Positions 54,101 to 63,679 of a DNA stretch of 64,000 bases are shown in pieces (within the stretch, counting starts at the first letter, position 1; every line of letters begins with the position of its first letter). The notes under the pieces are model-generated. The model was not told where the DNA came from, did not search any database, and saw nothing but the letters and a program-made list of their open reading frames with translations. Made by a program: the position numbers and the translations under genes. The DNA is from Metellina segmentata (lineage: Eukaryota; Arthropoda; Arachnida; Araneae; Tetragnathidae): positions 79,463,627 to 79,527,626 of the forward strand of contig OX375878.1 in assembly GCA_947359465.1 (NCBI GenBank), given 5' to 3'.

Positions 54101-54990
54101 AAATTCAAAATAATATCTTGAATTTAATATCTTGAATGCATATGATTATGGTAATATTCATTTTTCAGTGATAAACAGCTCAGAAATCAAATGAACGTTG
54201 TCAATGGTAATTTAATCCTTAAGATTAATTAAAACTAACTGTCAATTAATTCAAGAAACTTTTAAAATACACATTTTTGGAGTGTGTACCGTTTCTTTTT
54301 ATGGATGAAAATAAAAAATAAAATTTTTATCACATAATACATTCCAATGTAATTTAAGTCAATTTTTATTGAAACAAAAATATAACGTTGCATACTCTTT
54401 TAACCAATTTAAATAACATTCAACTAGTTCACTTCTTCTTCAAGAGGACCGTGGTTCAAAATTGCTTGAATTTTGTCCTTGAATTTTTCCCTTGGGGATC
54501 AATCCCGGACCGTTTCCAATAAACTGTTGTGTTGCTCCAGTTCAACGTTAACTAACTAGGTATCCAAATTTTCAGAGTTTTTTTTTTAATTGCCATACTT
54601 TTTATCCATGGTAGAATAAATATTTATTCAAAATATTAGCAAGAAGAAATCACAATTGTTACCGAATACAAAATACATGTCTGTCATAAAATTAAGCAAA
54701 TATCTATAGGATAAGTCCCTCCCCCCTAATTGAAATTATATTCTACTATATATCAATACAGAAATTTCAATGTATTGTGCACTTACAATTCCATGACCAT
54801 GATCATGTTTCGTCCACTTTCGAAAGCTGCCAGGACTTGCATGAGTTTGGGATGGTGCAGCCTGCTCATAATCTCAATCTCTTGCCGCACTTTTTCTTTA
54901 TCTTTCACTTTTAAGCAGCGAATTACTTTGGCGGCTCGAGGTCTTCCACAAGATTTCTCCACGCAGCGATAGACAGTTCCAAAACGACCT
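41980..54990 (-). CDS. Myosin light chain kinase-type Ser/Thr kinase, 3' part of gene (gene-level entry)
   Basis: Six exons join in phase into 335 residues: 54,990-54,787, 53,852-53,672, 50,440-50,280, 48,119-47,967, 46,715-46,595, 42,168-41,980. They cover the kinase from the glycine-rich loop (GRFGTVY) through AAKVI (ATP-binding Lys), HLDLKPEN (catalytic loop), DFG, FVAPE, DMWSLGV and CLKHPWL, then the RRKWQ...ALGRM calmodulin-binding helix and a Ser-rich tail. HLDLKPEN and this C-terminal helix are hallmarks of the MLCK family, which phosphorylates myosin regulatory light chain when Ca2+/calmodulin relieves autoinhibition. The exon with the start of the kinase domain, and any Ig/FN3 part before it, were not found within 54,991-64,000. 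Titin-family or DAPK kinases are less likely given the helix sequence. Confidence 0.93.
42250..42809. mobile_element. hAT-type MITE with perfect 8-bp target duplication
   Basis: Inverted ends CAGGGCTCGAAATA / TATTTCGAGGCCTG, with GTTTAGTA directly repeated at 42,242-42,249 and 42,810-42,817. The subterminal region is full of GTGCACCT motifs in both directions. At 560 bases with no coding frame it is a non-autonomous hAT. Its edge is 81 bases upstream (minus strand) of the last MLCK exon. Confidence 0.93.
42818..44599. other. MLCK intron, unidentified GC-richer blocks
   Basis: Blocks at about 43,250-43,480 and 43,540-43,745 are richer in GC than their surroundings, with open frames on one or both strands, and may be remains of transposons. 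I could not tie them to a family. Confidence 0.35.
44600..44890 (+). pseudogene. Tc1-like transposase fragment
   Basis: Plus strand: GPLHVVRGQLNADVY, NQVLPTLWPF, ECYF(stop)VDNAKCHVEAFVKQW with the second catalytic Asp, then LPWPAQSPDLNPIEYLWDELE with the catalytic Glu, stopping in TGA. At least one internal stop (TAG before VDNAKCH). N-terminal half and inverted ends not found. Lies in the long intron before the last MLCK exon. Confidence 0.8.
45493..45985 (+). repeat. Dispersed repeat D, copy 1 (Helitron-like?)
   Basis: Begins TCTCTACTATTATAAAAGG, then GTTTGTTTGTCTGTC, TTTCGCGGCC, ATCTATGGCACTTA. It matches 46,904-47,315 over most of its length. The TC start and TTATAAA leader recall some animal Helitrons, but no CTRR end or hairpin was identified. 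Confidence 0.7.
46595..46715 (-). CDS. MLCK exon: end of kinase domain and start of regulatory helix
   Basis: Acceptor CCCCTCAG, donor GCAA|GTAAGT. RNRLSTEECLKHPWL (final kinase subdomain with its Arg), LVQKRPLSTEKLKRF, and IIRRKWQ. The last residues begin the autoinhibitory/calmodulin-binding segment; the exon stops between RRKWQ and the remaining part of the helix at 42,168. Confidence 0.94.
46904..47315 (+). repeat. Dispersed repeat D, copy 2
   Basis: Same family as 45,493: TCTCTAATATTATAAAA, AAATCCTGACTATCTATGGC, AACGCGGAGAAC, GTTTGGAATCATGC, AACTGAAGTCA. It lacks about 50 bases present in copy 1 after AGCAATGAG. Both copies are in MLCK introns. Confidence 0.75.
47767..47925 (-). repeat. 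SINE-like copy 3
   Basis: Minus-strand copy, the most complete: CGTGGCCTCAAATGTTCTC, TTGGCGTGGTGTAGCAG (A-box-like), GTGCAAGTTCAGATC (B-box-like), CATCTAACCGTG, CAATAGCCCATTGTGTTGC. It ends 42 bases before the MLCK C-lobe exon's splice donor. Confidence 0.65.
47967..48119 (-). CDS. MLCK exon: C-lobe
   Basis: Acceptor TCGTGTAG, donor TAAG|GTAAGT. LSGLSPFMGDSDTETFANIT, MDFDDEAFDEISQDAKDFISKLLVKN. This is near-canonical MLCK sequence. Phase 2 exit completes an Arg codon in the exon at 46,715. Other open frames over this interval are shadows. Confidence 0.95.
48476..49435 (-). mobile_element. Tc1-like element, 5'-truncated, catalytic Glu lost
   Basis: Minus strand, two frames. First (49,392-49,050): VIVRSAVTAPDSS, KRLRERNLRSYRP, FSDESRFQL (first Asp), HVWRLPGQRADPDFTIALH. 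After a frameshift near 49,050: MVWGAISIDSRAP, LIFQQDNARPHTA (second Asp), LSWPPRSPDLSPIVHVWD, where the catalytic Glu of the usual PIE motif is Val. The N-terminal DNA-binding region is missing. The end near 48,476 carries ATAACAACAAAAAAATCGAC; no matching inverted end is seen. It lies between two MLCK exons. Confidence 0.88.
50280..50440 (-). CDS. MLCK exon: DFG and activation segment
   Basis: Acceptor TTCACAG, donor TACT|GTAAGT. IKIIDFGLARVY, VLFGTPEFVAPEVINYEP, and DMWSLGVICYVL. It keeps the Mg-binding Asp and the APE Glu. The final codon is split (CT|A, Leu), completed at 48,119. Confidence 0.95.
50441..53154. other. MLCK intron, nothing recognised
   Basis: AT-rich, with a GC-richer part at about 52,140-52,900 lacking any recognisable frame. 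No exon of the kinase is missing here: the exons on either side join in phase between SSHK and IKIIDFG. Confidence 0.55.
51955..51990. repeat. Small inverted repeat
   Basis: Around 51,940-51,990, AACAATAACAATGTTA occurs twice directly, with TAATTATTGTTTTTTAAATT between the copies; the spacer can pair in part with the flanks. AT-rich intron, no function implied. Confidence 0.5.
53155..53342 (+). repeat. SINE-like copy 4
   Basis: CATGTTTGCGCGGTGTTAAG, TTGCCAGCTCAGATG, TCTGACTATGTTTC, GGATTGATACCGGATCGTC, CAATAGCCCACTGTG and GTGCGACGTTAATTAAAATACCTACC align with copies 2 and 3. It ends 330 bases before the MLCK catalytic-loop exon's donor. Confidence 0.6.
53672..53852 (-). CDS. MLCK exon: hinge and catalytic loop
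   Basis: Acceptor CACTTCAG, donor CAAG|GTAGGT. ISGGELFERVIADD (subdomain V), CILFMRQICDGVAYMH, and ILHLDLKPENILC, the catalytic loop with Asp base, Lys and Asn. HLD in place of HRD is typical of MLCK and titin-like kinases. The exon ends in phase 0 at SSHK, exactly where the next exon supplies IKIIDFG. Confidence 0.95.
54440..54562 (+). repeat. SINE-like copy 5 (3' part)
   Basis: GACCGTGGTTCAAAATTG, CTTGGGGATCAATCCCGGACC, CAATAAACTGTTGTGTTGCTCC and CAACGTTAACTAACTAGGTA. Truncated at the 5' end. Confidence 0.6.
54787..54990 (-). CDS. MLCK exon: glycine-rich loop, ATP lysine, helix C
   Basis: Acceptor TTTGCAG, donor AATT|GTAAGT on the minus strand. GRFGTVYRCVEKS (end of the glycine-rich loop), RPRAAKVIRC (Lys of subdomain II), QEIEIMSRLHHPKL (helix C Glu), and NMIMVMEF leading to the hinge. 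The last codon is split (TT|T) and is completed by the next exon. One further base at the start (A) shows that an upstream exon supplies the rest of the loop. Confidence 0.93.
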
Positions 54991-56235
54991 CTGCAAAGTA
55001 AAACATGGTCAATTTTAATGAAAAGACTAGGAACGTTTAAAACTGTAGGCCGGCAAATACTGGTGGGTGGCCCTTGGGGGACTATGAGCCCACGGAACTA
55101 CTTCAATGAGTCCCAATCTAAATTAGGCATGCATTTTCTCCTTCCACTGAGATGTCTAAGCCATACAAAGAGTCGGAAGGTGTGGATTGCTAAAAATTAG
55201 ATATTTCTCAAGAAAGCTAAAAACAAAACAATTCCGGGTCCTCTTATATTGCATATGATTTGTTCTCTTACGACCGATGTCTAGCACAACGAATATTGTT
55301 TTCTCTTTTATTGTGTTAATACAAAATCTGTTTGTTGAACCACTAAAGAATTCTGAATCATAATTAGTATTACAAATTATGGTCTGTTTCTTATGAGTAT
55401 GGTTTTCCAATGCTGCTTTTCTCTGTTTCTTACATCAAACATCAATATCAACGAATGTTGTTTTCGGATTGAATTGTGCCTTTGAAAATTTCAATTTTTG
55501 TATGCCGTTATTTAACGAATTCTGAATCGTTATTGGTAAATATTTAAAATTCGATGTCGATAGGATTTTAGCAGGGGCTCATTTAGAAATGACATTTCGA
55601 CTGAAATACATAAATACGTAAGTTATTTTACTCAACAAGTATTTTACTGAACACTGACAGCATTTAAAACAAGAATATTTTAATAACGGCAAGTCTATAA
55701 GATATTCAGTCTGCACCTATAAGATAGTTCTACTTCTGGCTGTTCAAACCATCTTACTCGCTCAATGTTCATCACAACCCCGTCTTACTTAATAAATGGT
55801 AATCACACAATATATTTTTAACACGAGAAAAGGATAACAGTGACAAATGTGAACTACTCATTCTTTAGGTGTAAAAACTATTTTATTCATTGAACACAAT
55901 GTTTGTGCATTTGTATGTGAACTATGTTTTATTTATACTTGGTCCAAATTCCCTCTTTACCTTTACAAAATATTTCCCTGAATTACTCTGAAAATAGAGC
56001 AGAATTAATGTTCAGAAGTAGTAACTGTCGAAAATGATCACACTGAGCAAGTATTTATATTTCTTCATTCACATGATGAAACAAAACCTTTCAAAACACT
56101 AATAAGAATACAGATTCTGAGATTAAAAACGTTTCCATGAATATATTTTTTCTAAAGCATTTATTCTTTATTATAGACGTTCCCTAAGTTATGACCCTCA
56201 GAAAGAGTAATCTGGCCCATGACGCTTTCAAAAAA
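54991..56235. other. MLCK upstream intron, nothing recognised
   Basis: Searched by eye on the minus strand for the missing start of the kinase domain (glycine-rich loop Gly-x-Gly); not found. The same holds for 57,124-61,007 and 62,229-64,000. Confidence 0.5.
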
Positions 56236-56237
56236 TA

Positions 56238-57121
56238 CACAGTCCAGTCACATTAATGTGACCACCACCTACGTTCGACGTCAACGTGAAATAACCAATC
56301 ACAAAAAGCAAGTGGCAAAACATTGCAGTGGAGTGTATATAAAGGATGTCCTAAGGCATCGGAAAGCTCTTCAATCGTTGGCGTAATGCAGAAAAGTAGC
56401 GATGTATCCGACGTCCAAAAGGGCATGATTATTGGCTTTCGGGCCAAGGGTGGAAGCATTTCGGAAACGGCTTATTTTGTGAACTGTTCGCGTGCCGCCG
56501 TGGTAAAAGTATACCGTGCATGGCAAAATGGCACTATCTAAAATAAGCGGCGTGGCACATGTGGTGCACCACGGGCTATAGATGACAGAGGCGAACGAAG
56601 GCTACGGAGATGCGTTCGGGCGAATAGACGTGCAACTGTTGAGCAACTGACCGCACAGATGAACCAAGGGGCTACCAAGAGTGTATCCTCAACAACGGTT
56701 CAGCGAACGTTGCTAAGCATGGGTCTCCGCAGCAGACGCCTGGTTAATGCACCTATGCTGACTGCTGTTCATCGTCTACGAAGGCTGGAATTTGCACGCC
56801 AGTACCGCAACTGGACGTCGACAGAGTGTCGACAGGTGGATTTTTCCGATGAATCACGTTTTATGCTCCATCGGACAGATGGACGTTGGCGTATACGGCG
56901 TGAAACGTCTGAAAGCAAACACCCTGCAACAATTGCCGGACGGGTCCAGGCTGGAGGAGGGAGCATTATGGTTTGGGGAATGTTTTCCTGGCATTCACTG
57001 GGTGCACTCATCATCAGAAACCTAATTGACCCTCTTCCTGCACGTCTCGCAGCGGTCCGCTCTGCCAAAGGTGGTTATTCTGGCTTTTGACAGGTGGTCA
57101 CATTAATACGACTGAACTGTG
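56238..57121 (+). mobile_element. Tc1-like element with internal deletion
   Basis: Ends CACAGTCCAGTCACATTAAT / ATTAATACGACTGAACTGTG flanked by TA. Length 884 bases, against about 1.2-1.6 kb for complete relatives. The transposase frame runs 56,386 to 57,088 with one internal TAA (56,539). It holds the helix-turn-helix (AYFVNCSRAAVVKVYRAW), the second DNA-binding domain, VDFSDESRF (first Asp) and GGGSIMVWGMFSWHSLG, then skips to the C-terminal end RLAAVRSAKGG. The part with the second Asp and the Glu is gone. Confidence 0.92.
56386..57090 (+). pseudogene. Internally deleted Tc1 transposase
   Basis: One continuous frame but for a TAA at 56,539-56,541, from MQKSSDVSDVQKGM to a TGA at 57,088. 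The N-terminal paired-type DNA-binding region is nearly intact. The deletion joins GALIIRNLIDPL to PARLAAVRSAKGGYSGF, removing about a hundred residues including two of three catalytic acids, so it cannot transpose itself. Overlapping frames are shadows. Confidence 0.85.
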
Positions 57122-60100
57122 TATAAATGGAAACATAATGTGTGAAAAAGCTTCAAAGATTGCTAAAATGATGTGTCTCCTGTATGACGATGTGTAAAAT
57201 GCCTACATACATACCATCATGCACATATCGGAATGGTATATTGGATAAAGCAACTATTTGCAATCATGTGTACCTGCGCTTCATGAAGCATTTTAGCAGA
57301 TAAAATATGCTTTCTATTTTCCAACGCTTGCAAAACTTTTGTGGACACTAGTCGCACGCACTATAAAATGACATTATTCATGACATATATAGCGTAAAAA
57401 CACGTAATATTGAACAGTTTGCTGCTATTTATAAGATGCCTTTAGTTAAAAAACAAGTATCAACTGAAGCTCAAAACAAAATAATAGTGTCGACTTCTAA
57501 CACAAAATAAATTTCGATAGATTTTCAAATAGCCTGTGTGTTTTTCTAACTATCTAACGATTGATTTTGATAATAATTTGTCGAAATATTGAGCCGTTCA
57601 CATTGCGGGCTTTTACCTCATAAGGCTTATAAATACTATTTATAACACGCTATTTATATTTGAATTTCATTCCTCTATATAGTTCTCAGGACTAGGCTCA
57701 TTTTGATTCAATGCCATTTCATTTCTCTCTCAGAAGCCTGTGAACCTGTAATTTTGTTGATTACACACCTTTTCCATGCCCTGCTTGCCAATTTGCACAT
57801 GTATTTCTCTTTTTTCTGACTGCAGATCGGGTGTCTTACGCATTCGTAATTTATGTTCATAATGTCGATATAGTACTATGTCTCAATAAATCAACATTTT
57901 TAAGTCGCAACCACTACATCCATGAGTTCTTCGTTAAAATGCAACATAAATATTTATACTACTATGTACTTTCAATCACATAACTTTTTAACATTATGAT
58001 GCTACCCACCTTTCTGTAAGTTTGTTTGGTTGGTTTTGGGTTTCATTGTGAAAATAACTTTTTATACAAAGATGCTCCAAACACAAGTCAACGTCGAGTA
58101 ATGAACAAACACAAACAAGGAAGAAACGTTTTTACTTACGCAGATGAGAGAAACACACCCATGGTTGGTTTCAGAAAACGAATCTCGCAGTGTACAATTT
58201 GCAGTAGCGCAATGAACAAGCGCACCAAGTCACGATTGCCCTATGTATGTTTGGGGACCTCATGTTTATGGAAATGTAGAATAGTATGAAAGGTCCTACA
58301 ACTACATATTGTGTTCGATAATATTCTACATTTTATTAGGAACCACAATTAGATTTTAAAAGGAACAGAGAAATGACTTCTCAGGTCTTCCTTTAAAAGG
58401 AATTCAAGTGAATTAACCCCCTGGTGCAACTCAAGGCTAGGTAGAAAATCAAAAAGCATGGGTTGATGATGAAAACTGCTATATCGTCTGGAAGTAAAGA
58501 GGTGGTGAAATTAAATCAGCCTTTGCACTCATCTTATTCCACGCCTACGCGGATCATCATACAAAGCACTCTTAAGACATGTCTTTTTTTTCGTCAAACA
58601 TCTATCTAGAAAACTATTTGCTTAAAAAAGCTCGTTCTGGCTTCCACTGAATGAAAAAATTGAGAAAGCTCTAAATTCTAGAGACGAAGAAAATGATTAA
58701 TAACTTTTCACTGTTACGCGCAGTTAGGTAGCCTTTTTAAATTATCATGTGATGTCTGATTTTTTTTCTTAAAAAATGGATTTAGTATCTATTACTGGCA
58801 CTTGGATAAAAACAAATGCGTATTTGTTGGTGAATGATACTTTAACCCTCTGAGCTTCACGAGATTACCGAGTAGTTGCAGTATTGCTTTCAACTCACAA
58901 CACACTTGATTAAATAACCGCATCTAATAGTTGAAAAAATCCATGGATTATTTCGACCCTTATAAAGATTCTATTGGTCTTTTTTTTTAGAATAAAATTG
59001 TTTGGAAAGATTATTTTGCTGCTTCTCTTGGAATAGAATCCTTATGAAAGATTCGATTTGTCAAGAATGTTAAAATTGGTTAGAAATCATTCAAGGGAAG
59101 ACTGCAGGTTGCAATGTTAAATTATGCGTGCGAACTTCTCAGAGGTTAAATAAGAATACAATGAATGCTAAACTATTTTATTTGTCGTATGTCACAAGGG
59201 GTTAGGTATCTTATTTGGTTTGATTTTGTAGGTCTATGGATTTTTTTTGCAATACGCAAATTAATTAGACTTGTATCGACTACTTAGTTGAGTAACAAGC
59301 TACATTTTGTATATATCTTCCTCAACTTCGCTTAATTACTTCATGTACTAAATACTTCTTACTGCTTTGTACTAATTGTTATTTTATTTTTAGAAATTAT
59401 TAATGATCGTACATAATACTAAGTGTCATTAGTACATTAATTGATTGCAAATACAAGAGTAATTAGTAAATTGACAATGATAATCATGGTAACTAAATTA
59501 CCAGAACCATCTAATTTTAAGTAAGCTTCATAATTGTGAGAAATTTAAAAAATAAACTTGGAATTTTAGATTGTGCTTATATCGTACGATACAACACTTG
59601 CAAGCTAGACTTACGAAACTATCTTCTAAAGAAAGAATTAAATTCAAATTACGAAGCCATCCTTATAAAAATATAAATTTCCGTTTAAACATTGCACATA
59701 AACTTAATAATCATTAGCTAGTTACTAATGGTTTCGTTCACACGATTCTATAGACACCAGTGTTTGTTACCACTGAAAAATATAGCTGATATGCAGAACT
59801 TATGTGTTGTTTTTAATTGCCTTGTTCAATATACAACCTGCATCAATACCGAAATACCATGCTTTACAAGTTACAGTGTACAACTGTTCATCCAAAGTTT
59901 AACCAAATATGGTCCATAAAATCCAATCAATTTGTTCATCTAGAAGCTGTCCAACCGAAACACCGGTGCAACCTAAATTGTGGGAGATGTTTCTAGGGTT
60001 TCGATAGGGGTTTAGACAAGTTGAAAAGTTCTTATGTCCTCTCATAAAAGTCATGTATCATATGTACCTGCTTCTAAGTCCTGCAAGAGCAATTTGGTGT

Positions 60101-61007
60101 AGTCTTGAACCAGAACATAGGAGTAATGATGAGGATGATCACATCAGTTGATATATTCCAGATGAAAGTGAACAGTCAAATAAGATTCATCTGTCTAAAT
60201 ATTCGGTAATGTGTATATGGCTAACTATAGTACATCCGATTAATCCCTGAAGCTTCCTAGCTTTCAGTGAAACACTCTTCGTTAATCTCCCTCTCCAAAT
60301 TTGCTTTTAATGACCATCTCTTTCACTAAATTAGGTTTTGAAAGATCATGCAACAGAATATTTCTGTATTGCTTAAAATTATTCAGATATGAAATGAAAA
60401 TCTTTGTTATTTCCTTAGCACACACGAATAAAAGATAGTGATTCGGGAATTGCAAAATGAATCTGATCAGGATTTCCAAAATTTTGTTAATCAGAGTATA
60501 GGCGCCTATTATATGAGAATAAATCCTACCTAATTGCAACGACCGACTCAATAACATAAGTCGTTCGCTTTATGATCTGTCACGATGACTCCGTGTTTGA
60601 ACAGACAACGGAAGGATTTACCGCTGGCATCTAATTACGCCGTTCGGTAGAAAAAAATGGAGCTCATGACCTGCTCGTCAAAATTCTCATAAAGTTACTT
60701 AGAAGGACACTGCGGCAGGGATTGTAAATCTGTCCTTGCGTCGCGTGCCTCGACAGCATGCACACAGGACAGCATAGAAAACTCGTGTGAAGGAATCTAA
60801 ATTTTATCAGTAAAACAGACAAATGAATGTCTTTTGACGGTAAAACAAACCAACGGGTGTTTCGGAACTTCATGTATAAACTTTAGACCCGATGCACACA
60901 TCCGGTTTTTCAACGTGCGGCGCCGCTGCCGTAACGCAAGTGCGGTCTGAGATACTTTTCGCTCAATGCAAGGACGGCAGATTGCAACAGATGAGTTTCA
61001 GCATCTG

Positions 61008-62228
61008 CACTGAAGAGCCAAAGCATTATGACCACCTACTCAATAACGCGTTGGGCCTCCTTTGGCCTACAAAACAACTGAAACTCGCCTGGGCATAGAT
61101 GTCACAAGTTCTTGGTACATGACTGGAGACAGGTTGTACCAAATGTCTAAGCAGCGGTCACGCAAAGTTGAAATACTAGGACATGGTGATGTTTGAGCAC
61201 TGAGCTGCCGCTCCATGACACCCAAAATGTGCTCTATCAGATTAAGATCCGACGAGTTAGGTGGCCAGGACATTAAATGGAATTTATCAGTATGCTCCTC
61301 GAACTACTTCAACACTATCCCAGTCTTGTGACAGGGGGCGTTGTCCTGCTGGAAGATTCCATTTCCAATTGGGAAGACAGGCACCATGTAAGGGTGCAAC
61401 TAATCCGCAATGGTGTTCATATAGTGCGCAGAGTTCATGGTTTGTTCTACCACAACTACGGGTCCCAAAGTCGCCCATGAAAACGTTCCCCAAAGCATAA
61501 TACCGCCACCACCAGCCTGTGTATGACCTGCTATACAAGAGGGAAGCAACTGTTTCTAGAGCCTGGTAGACGGCGTACCGTGACACGACCATCTACGTGA
61601 TGAATGAGAAATCGGAATTCATCTGTCCAGGCAACTCTCTTTTACTCATCCATGGTCCAGTATCGATGCTTTCGGGAAAACTGTAGGCGTGATTGACGAT
61701 GACGCTTGGTCAGCAGAAGCACACGAGTGGGACGTCTGCTGCACTCACATGTCCAACTGTCCGCTGAACTGTGTGTTCCGAAACACTTGCACTTGGACAT
61801 GCATTAGATTGGGCTGTCAGCTGAGGCACTGTCTCGCGCCGATTTTGCTTTACCGATCGGAACTGTCTTCGACGTCCTTTTTCTTTGATGACGCGTGGAC
61901 GACCAACACCTTGGCATCTACTGATGGTGTCAGAGTCATTTGTCCACTTTGTATGAATACTAACAACGGCAGATCGTGAACAACCTGCCAGTCGTGCAGT
62001 TTCGGTGACGCTCGTTCCGAGTATTCGGGCCATTACGATATGTTCTCTATCAAATTCGTTTAGATCAGCAGCCTTCCCCATCATTCGCAAAAGTAAGTAC
62101 AAGAATGATTACTTACCTTCTCCAGCAGCAGTTAAATATCATTCTCACTTAATCACATGCCCTCCACGTCATTCAGACGAGTTCATTGAAAAATGTGGGG
62201 ATGGTCATAATGTTTTGGCTCGTCAGTG
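61008..62228 (-). mobile_element. Tc1-like transposon, near full length, degenerate
   Basis: Ends CACTGAAGAGCCAAAGCATTATGACCA / reverse of TGGTCATAATGTTTTGGCTCGTCAGTG; TA follows the right end, and the left flank is TG, probably a decayed TA. Length 1,221 bases, normal for the family. The minus-strand transposase begins near 62,084. Confidence 0.92.
61075..62084 (-). pseudogene. Tc1 transposase pseudogene
   Basis: Starts MMGKAADLNEFDREHIVMAR, with helix-turn-helix TETARLAGCSRSAVVSIHTKW, TVPQLTAQSNACP; then in broken frames WTDEFRFLIH (first Asp), FQQDNAPCHKTG (second Asp) and SSDLNLIEHILGVMERQL (Glu). All three catalytic acids are still visible, but frameshifts and stops (e.g. after ADVPLVCFC) prevent translation. 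C-terminal LVTSMPRRVSVVL. Confidence 0.88.
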
Positions 62229-62884
62229 TATGCAATATTTAAGCGCCATTCTTACATACAGGTTCTTAAAAGTGCAGTCGCAGAAATCTGTGCCATATTA
62301 TGCCAAGTTATCTGCATAATAGGTAAGAAGCAGAAATCAATACTAGACTGATTTCAAATCACGTGACGAACCATTATCCGTTTTGTGCGCAGTTACATAA
62401 ATATTTTGGTGAAATTAAAAAATTATAGGTACAGTTGCAATTGAATCGTCAGGTTTAAAAAAGGAGAGCAAAAAATGGCAAAATAACTTTTTGTACTCTA
62501 AAATATCTATTAGCTTCTCTCTAAACACGTGAATGGTAAAAAGGAAACAAAAAACAGACCCTAGAAGAAGATATAGCACCTTGAATTAGGCATAAGGTTT
62601 AACAACCACTCTACCACTTATACAGTTTTGTTCGATTTCTCAAGAACTTGATTTTGGGACTTATTCCCTTCTTAAACCTAGTTAGTTATAGTTGAGATAT
62701 AGCTTTACAAAGGGAGACCTCGAAAATAATTTTCTTTTAAAAGGGGGCGTTGTACCAAAATGTTTCTGAAACTATTTGACAGAGAGTAGGAGGAAATGGA
62801 AGACCAGTTGCGAAATGCATTTTCGTTTTTTACAGTTTAATTCGAATTTTGAATTTTACAGTTTTAATGTTTTTATACACTTAC

Positions 62885-63037
62885 AGAGAGCTTCAGATAT
62901 GCTGAAAGCTGCGACCACCAACAGTATATCCGGCTTAACAATGTCTACACATGAGGAGAGATTCCGTGAAAGGCTTGAGTGTCGATCGTCACCGATCAGT
63001 ATCCTGTCTGCCTTCGTGGTTCCGGTTTCGCACTAAG
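62885..63037 (+). other. Possible exon-like open frame, function unknown
   Basis: After a pyrimidine-containing acceptor (TATACACTTACAG) the plus strand reads 50 residues, RASDMLKAATTNSISG, THEERFRERLECRSSP, then TAA. On the opposite strand the same stretch is also open for about 50 codons and ends at a good donor, CTCT|GTAAGT. It is GC-richer than its surroundings. I recognise neither translation; it could be an exon of either strand (a minus-strand exon would lie upstream of the MLCK kinase exons) or an old repeat. Confidence 0.25.
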
Positions 63038-63529
63038 TCTGGTGAAAAAAAATTAGTCGAACTTGCCTCTGTGATTCCAGACTATCACCACAGGCACTAA
63101 TACCGCTTAAATTCTAGGATTCGAGCACACACACTACGTAACGCTGCGCTATTTACATGATGTAAATGCAATGCAATTAGTCCGAAATAGTAATGCGTTG
63201 TGATGCCTCGTCTGGAAACCAATGTGTTCTTTTAAGCTGAACTCATTTATAAGTTACTAGCCATTACGTGGCCATGAAAGTTCTTTTCGTGGGATCCAGT
63301 GTGGCCACTGCTCGATAACGCTCGGTGATTGCTATGTATTCCCATTTGGTTTCGTATTCCTAAAACACGCTATAATCGGAAAACGGAACGGTTCCAAAGG
63401 CATGAGGATGAAAAACGCTTGTGACGTTCAGCGGTCTAAAATCGCAAAATCCTCACCTTTCTTCAATGACCCCACATTCCGGAGAGAAGGACGAAAAGTG
63501 AAAAAACTAATAGATTAATCAAAAAATGT

Positions 63530-63679
63530 TCTTCGTTAAATTTTAAAATTCGGCCGGACACAAAAATCTCAAAAACTTAGGACTACCTGTGTGCCCAATT
63601 TCATTATTGTAAGTGCCATAGATTCGTCAGGACACTGCATACAGAACACAGAGAAACACTTATTTTTATAATAGTAGTG
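63530..63679 (-). repeat. Dispersed repeat D, copy 3 (partial, reverse)
   Basis: Minus strand reads CACTACTATTATAAAAA, GTGTTTCTCTGTG, GTCCTGACGAATCTATGGCA, CTTACAATAATGAAATTG, matching the first 120 bases of copy 1. Confidence 0.65.

Noticed and set aside
1147..54990. One gene (Ig/FN3 plus kinase) broken by an assembly inversion
   Set aside because: The Ig/FN3 part has its own in-frame stop and a poly(A) signal 87 bases later, so it does not need the kinase; long reads could still test this.
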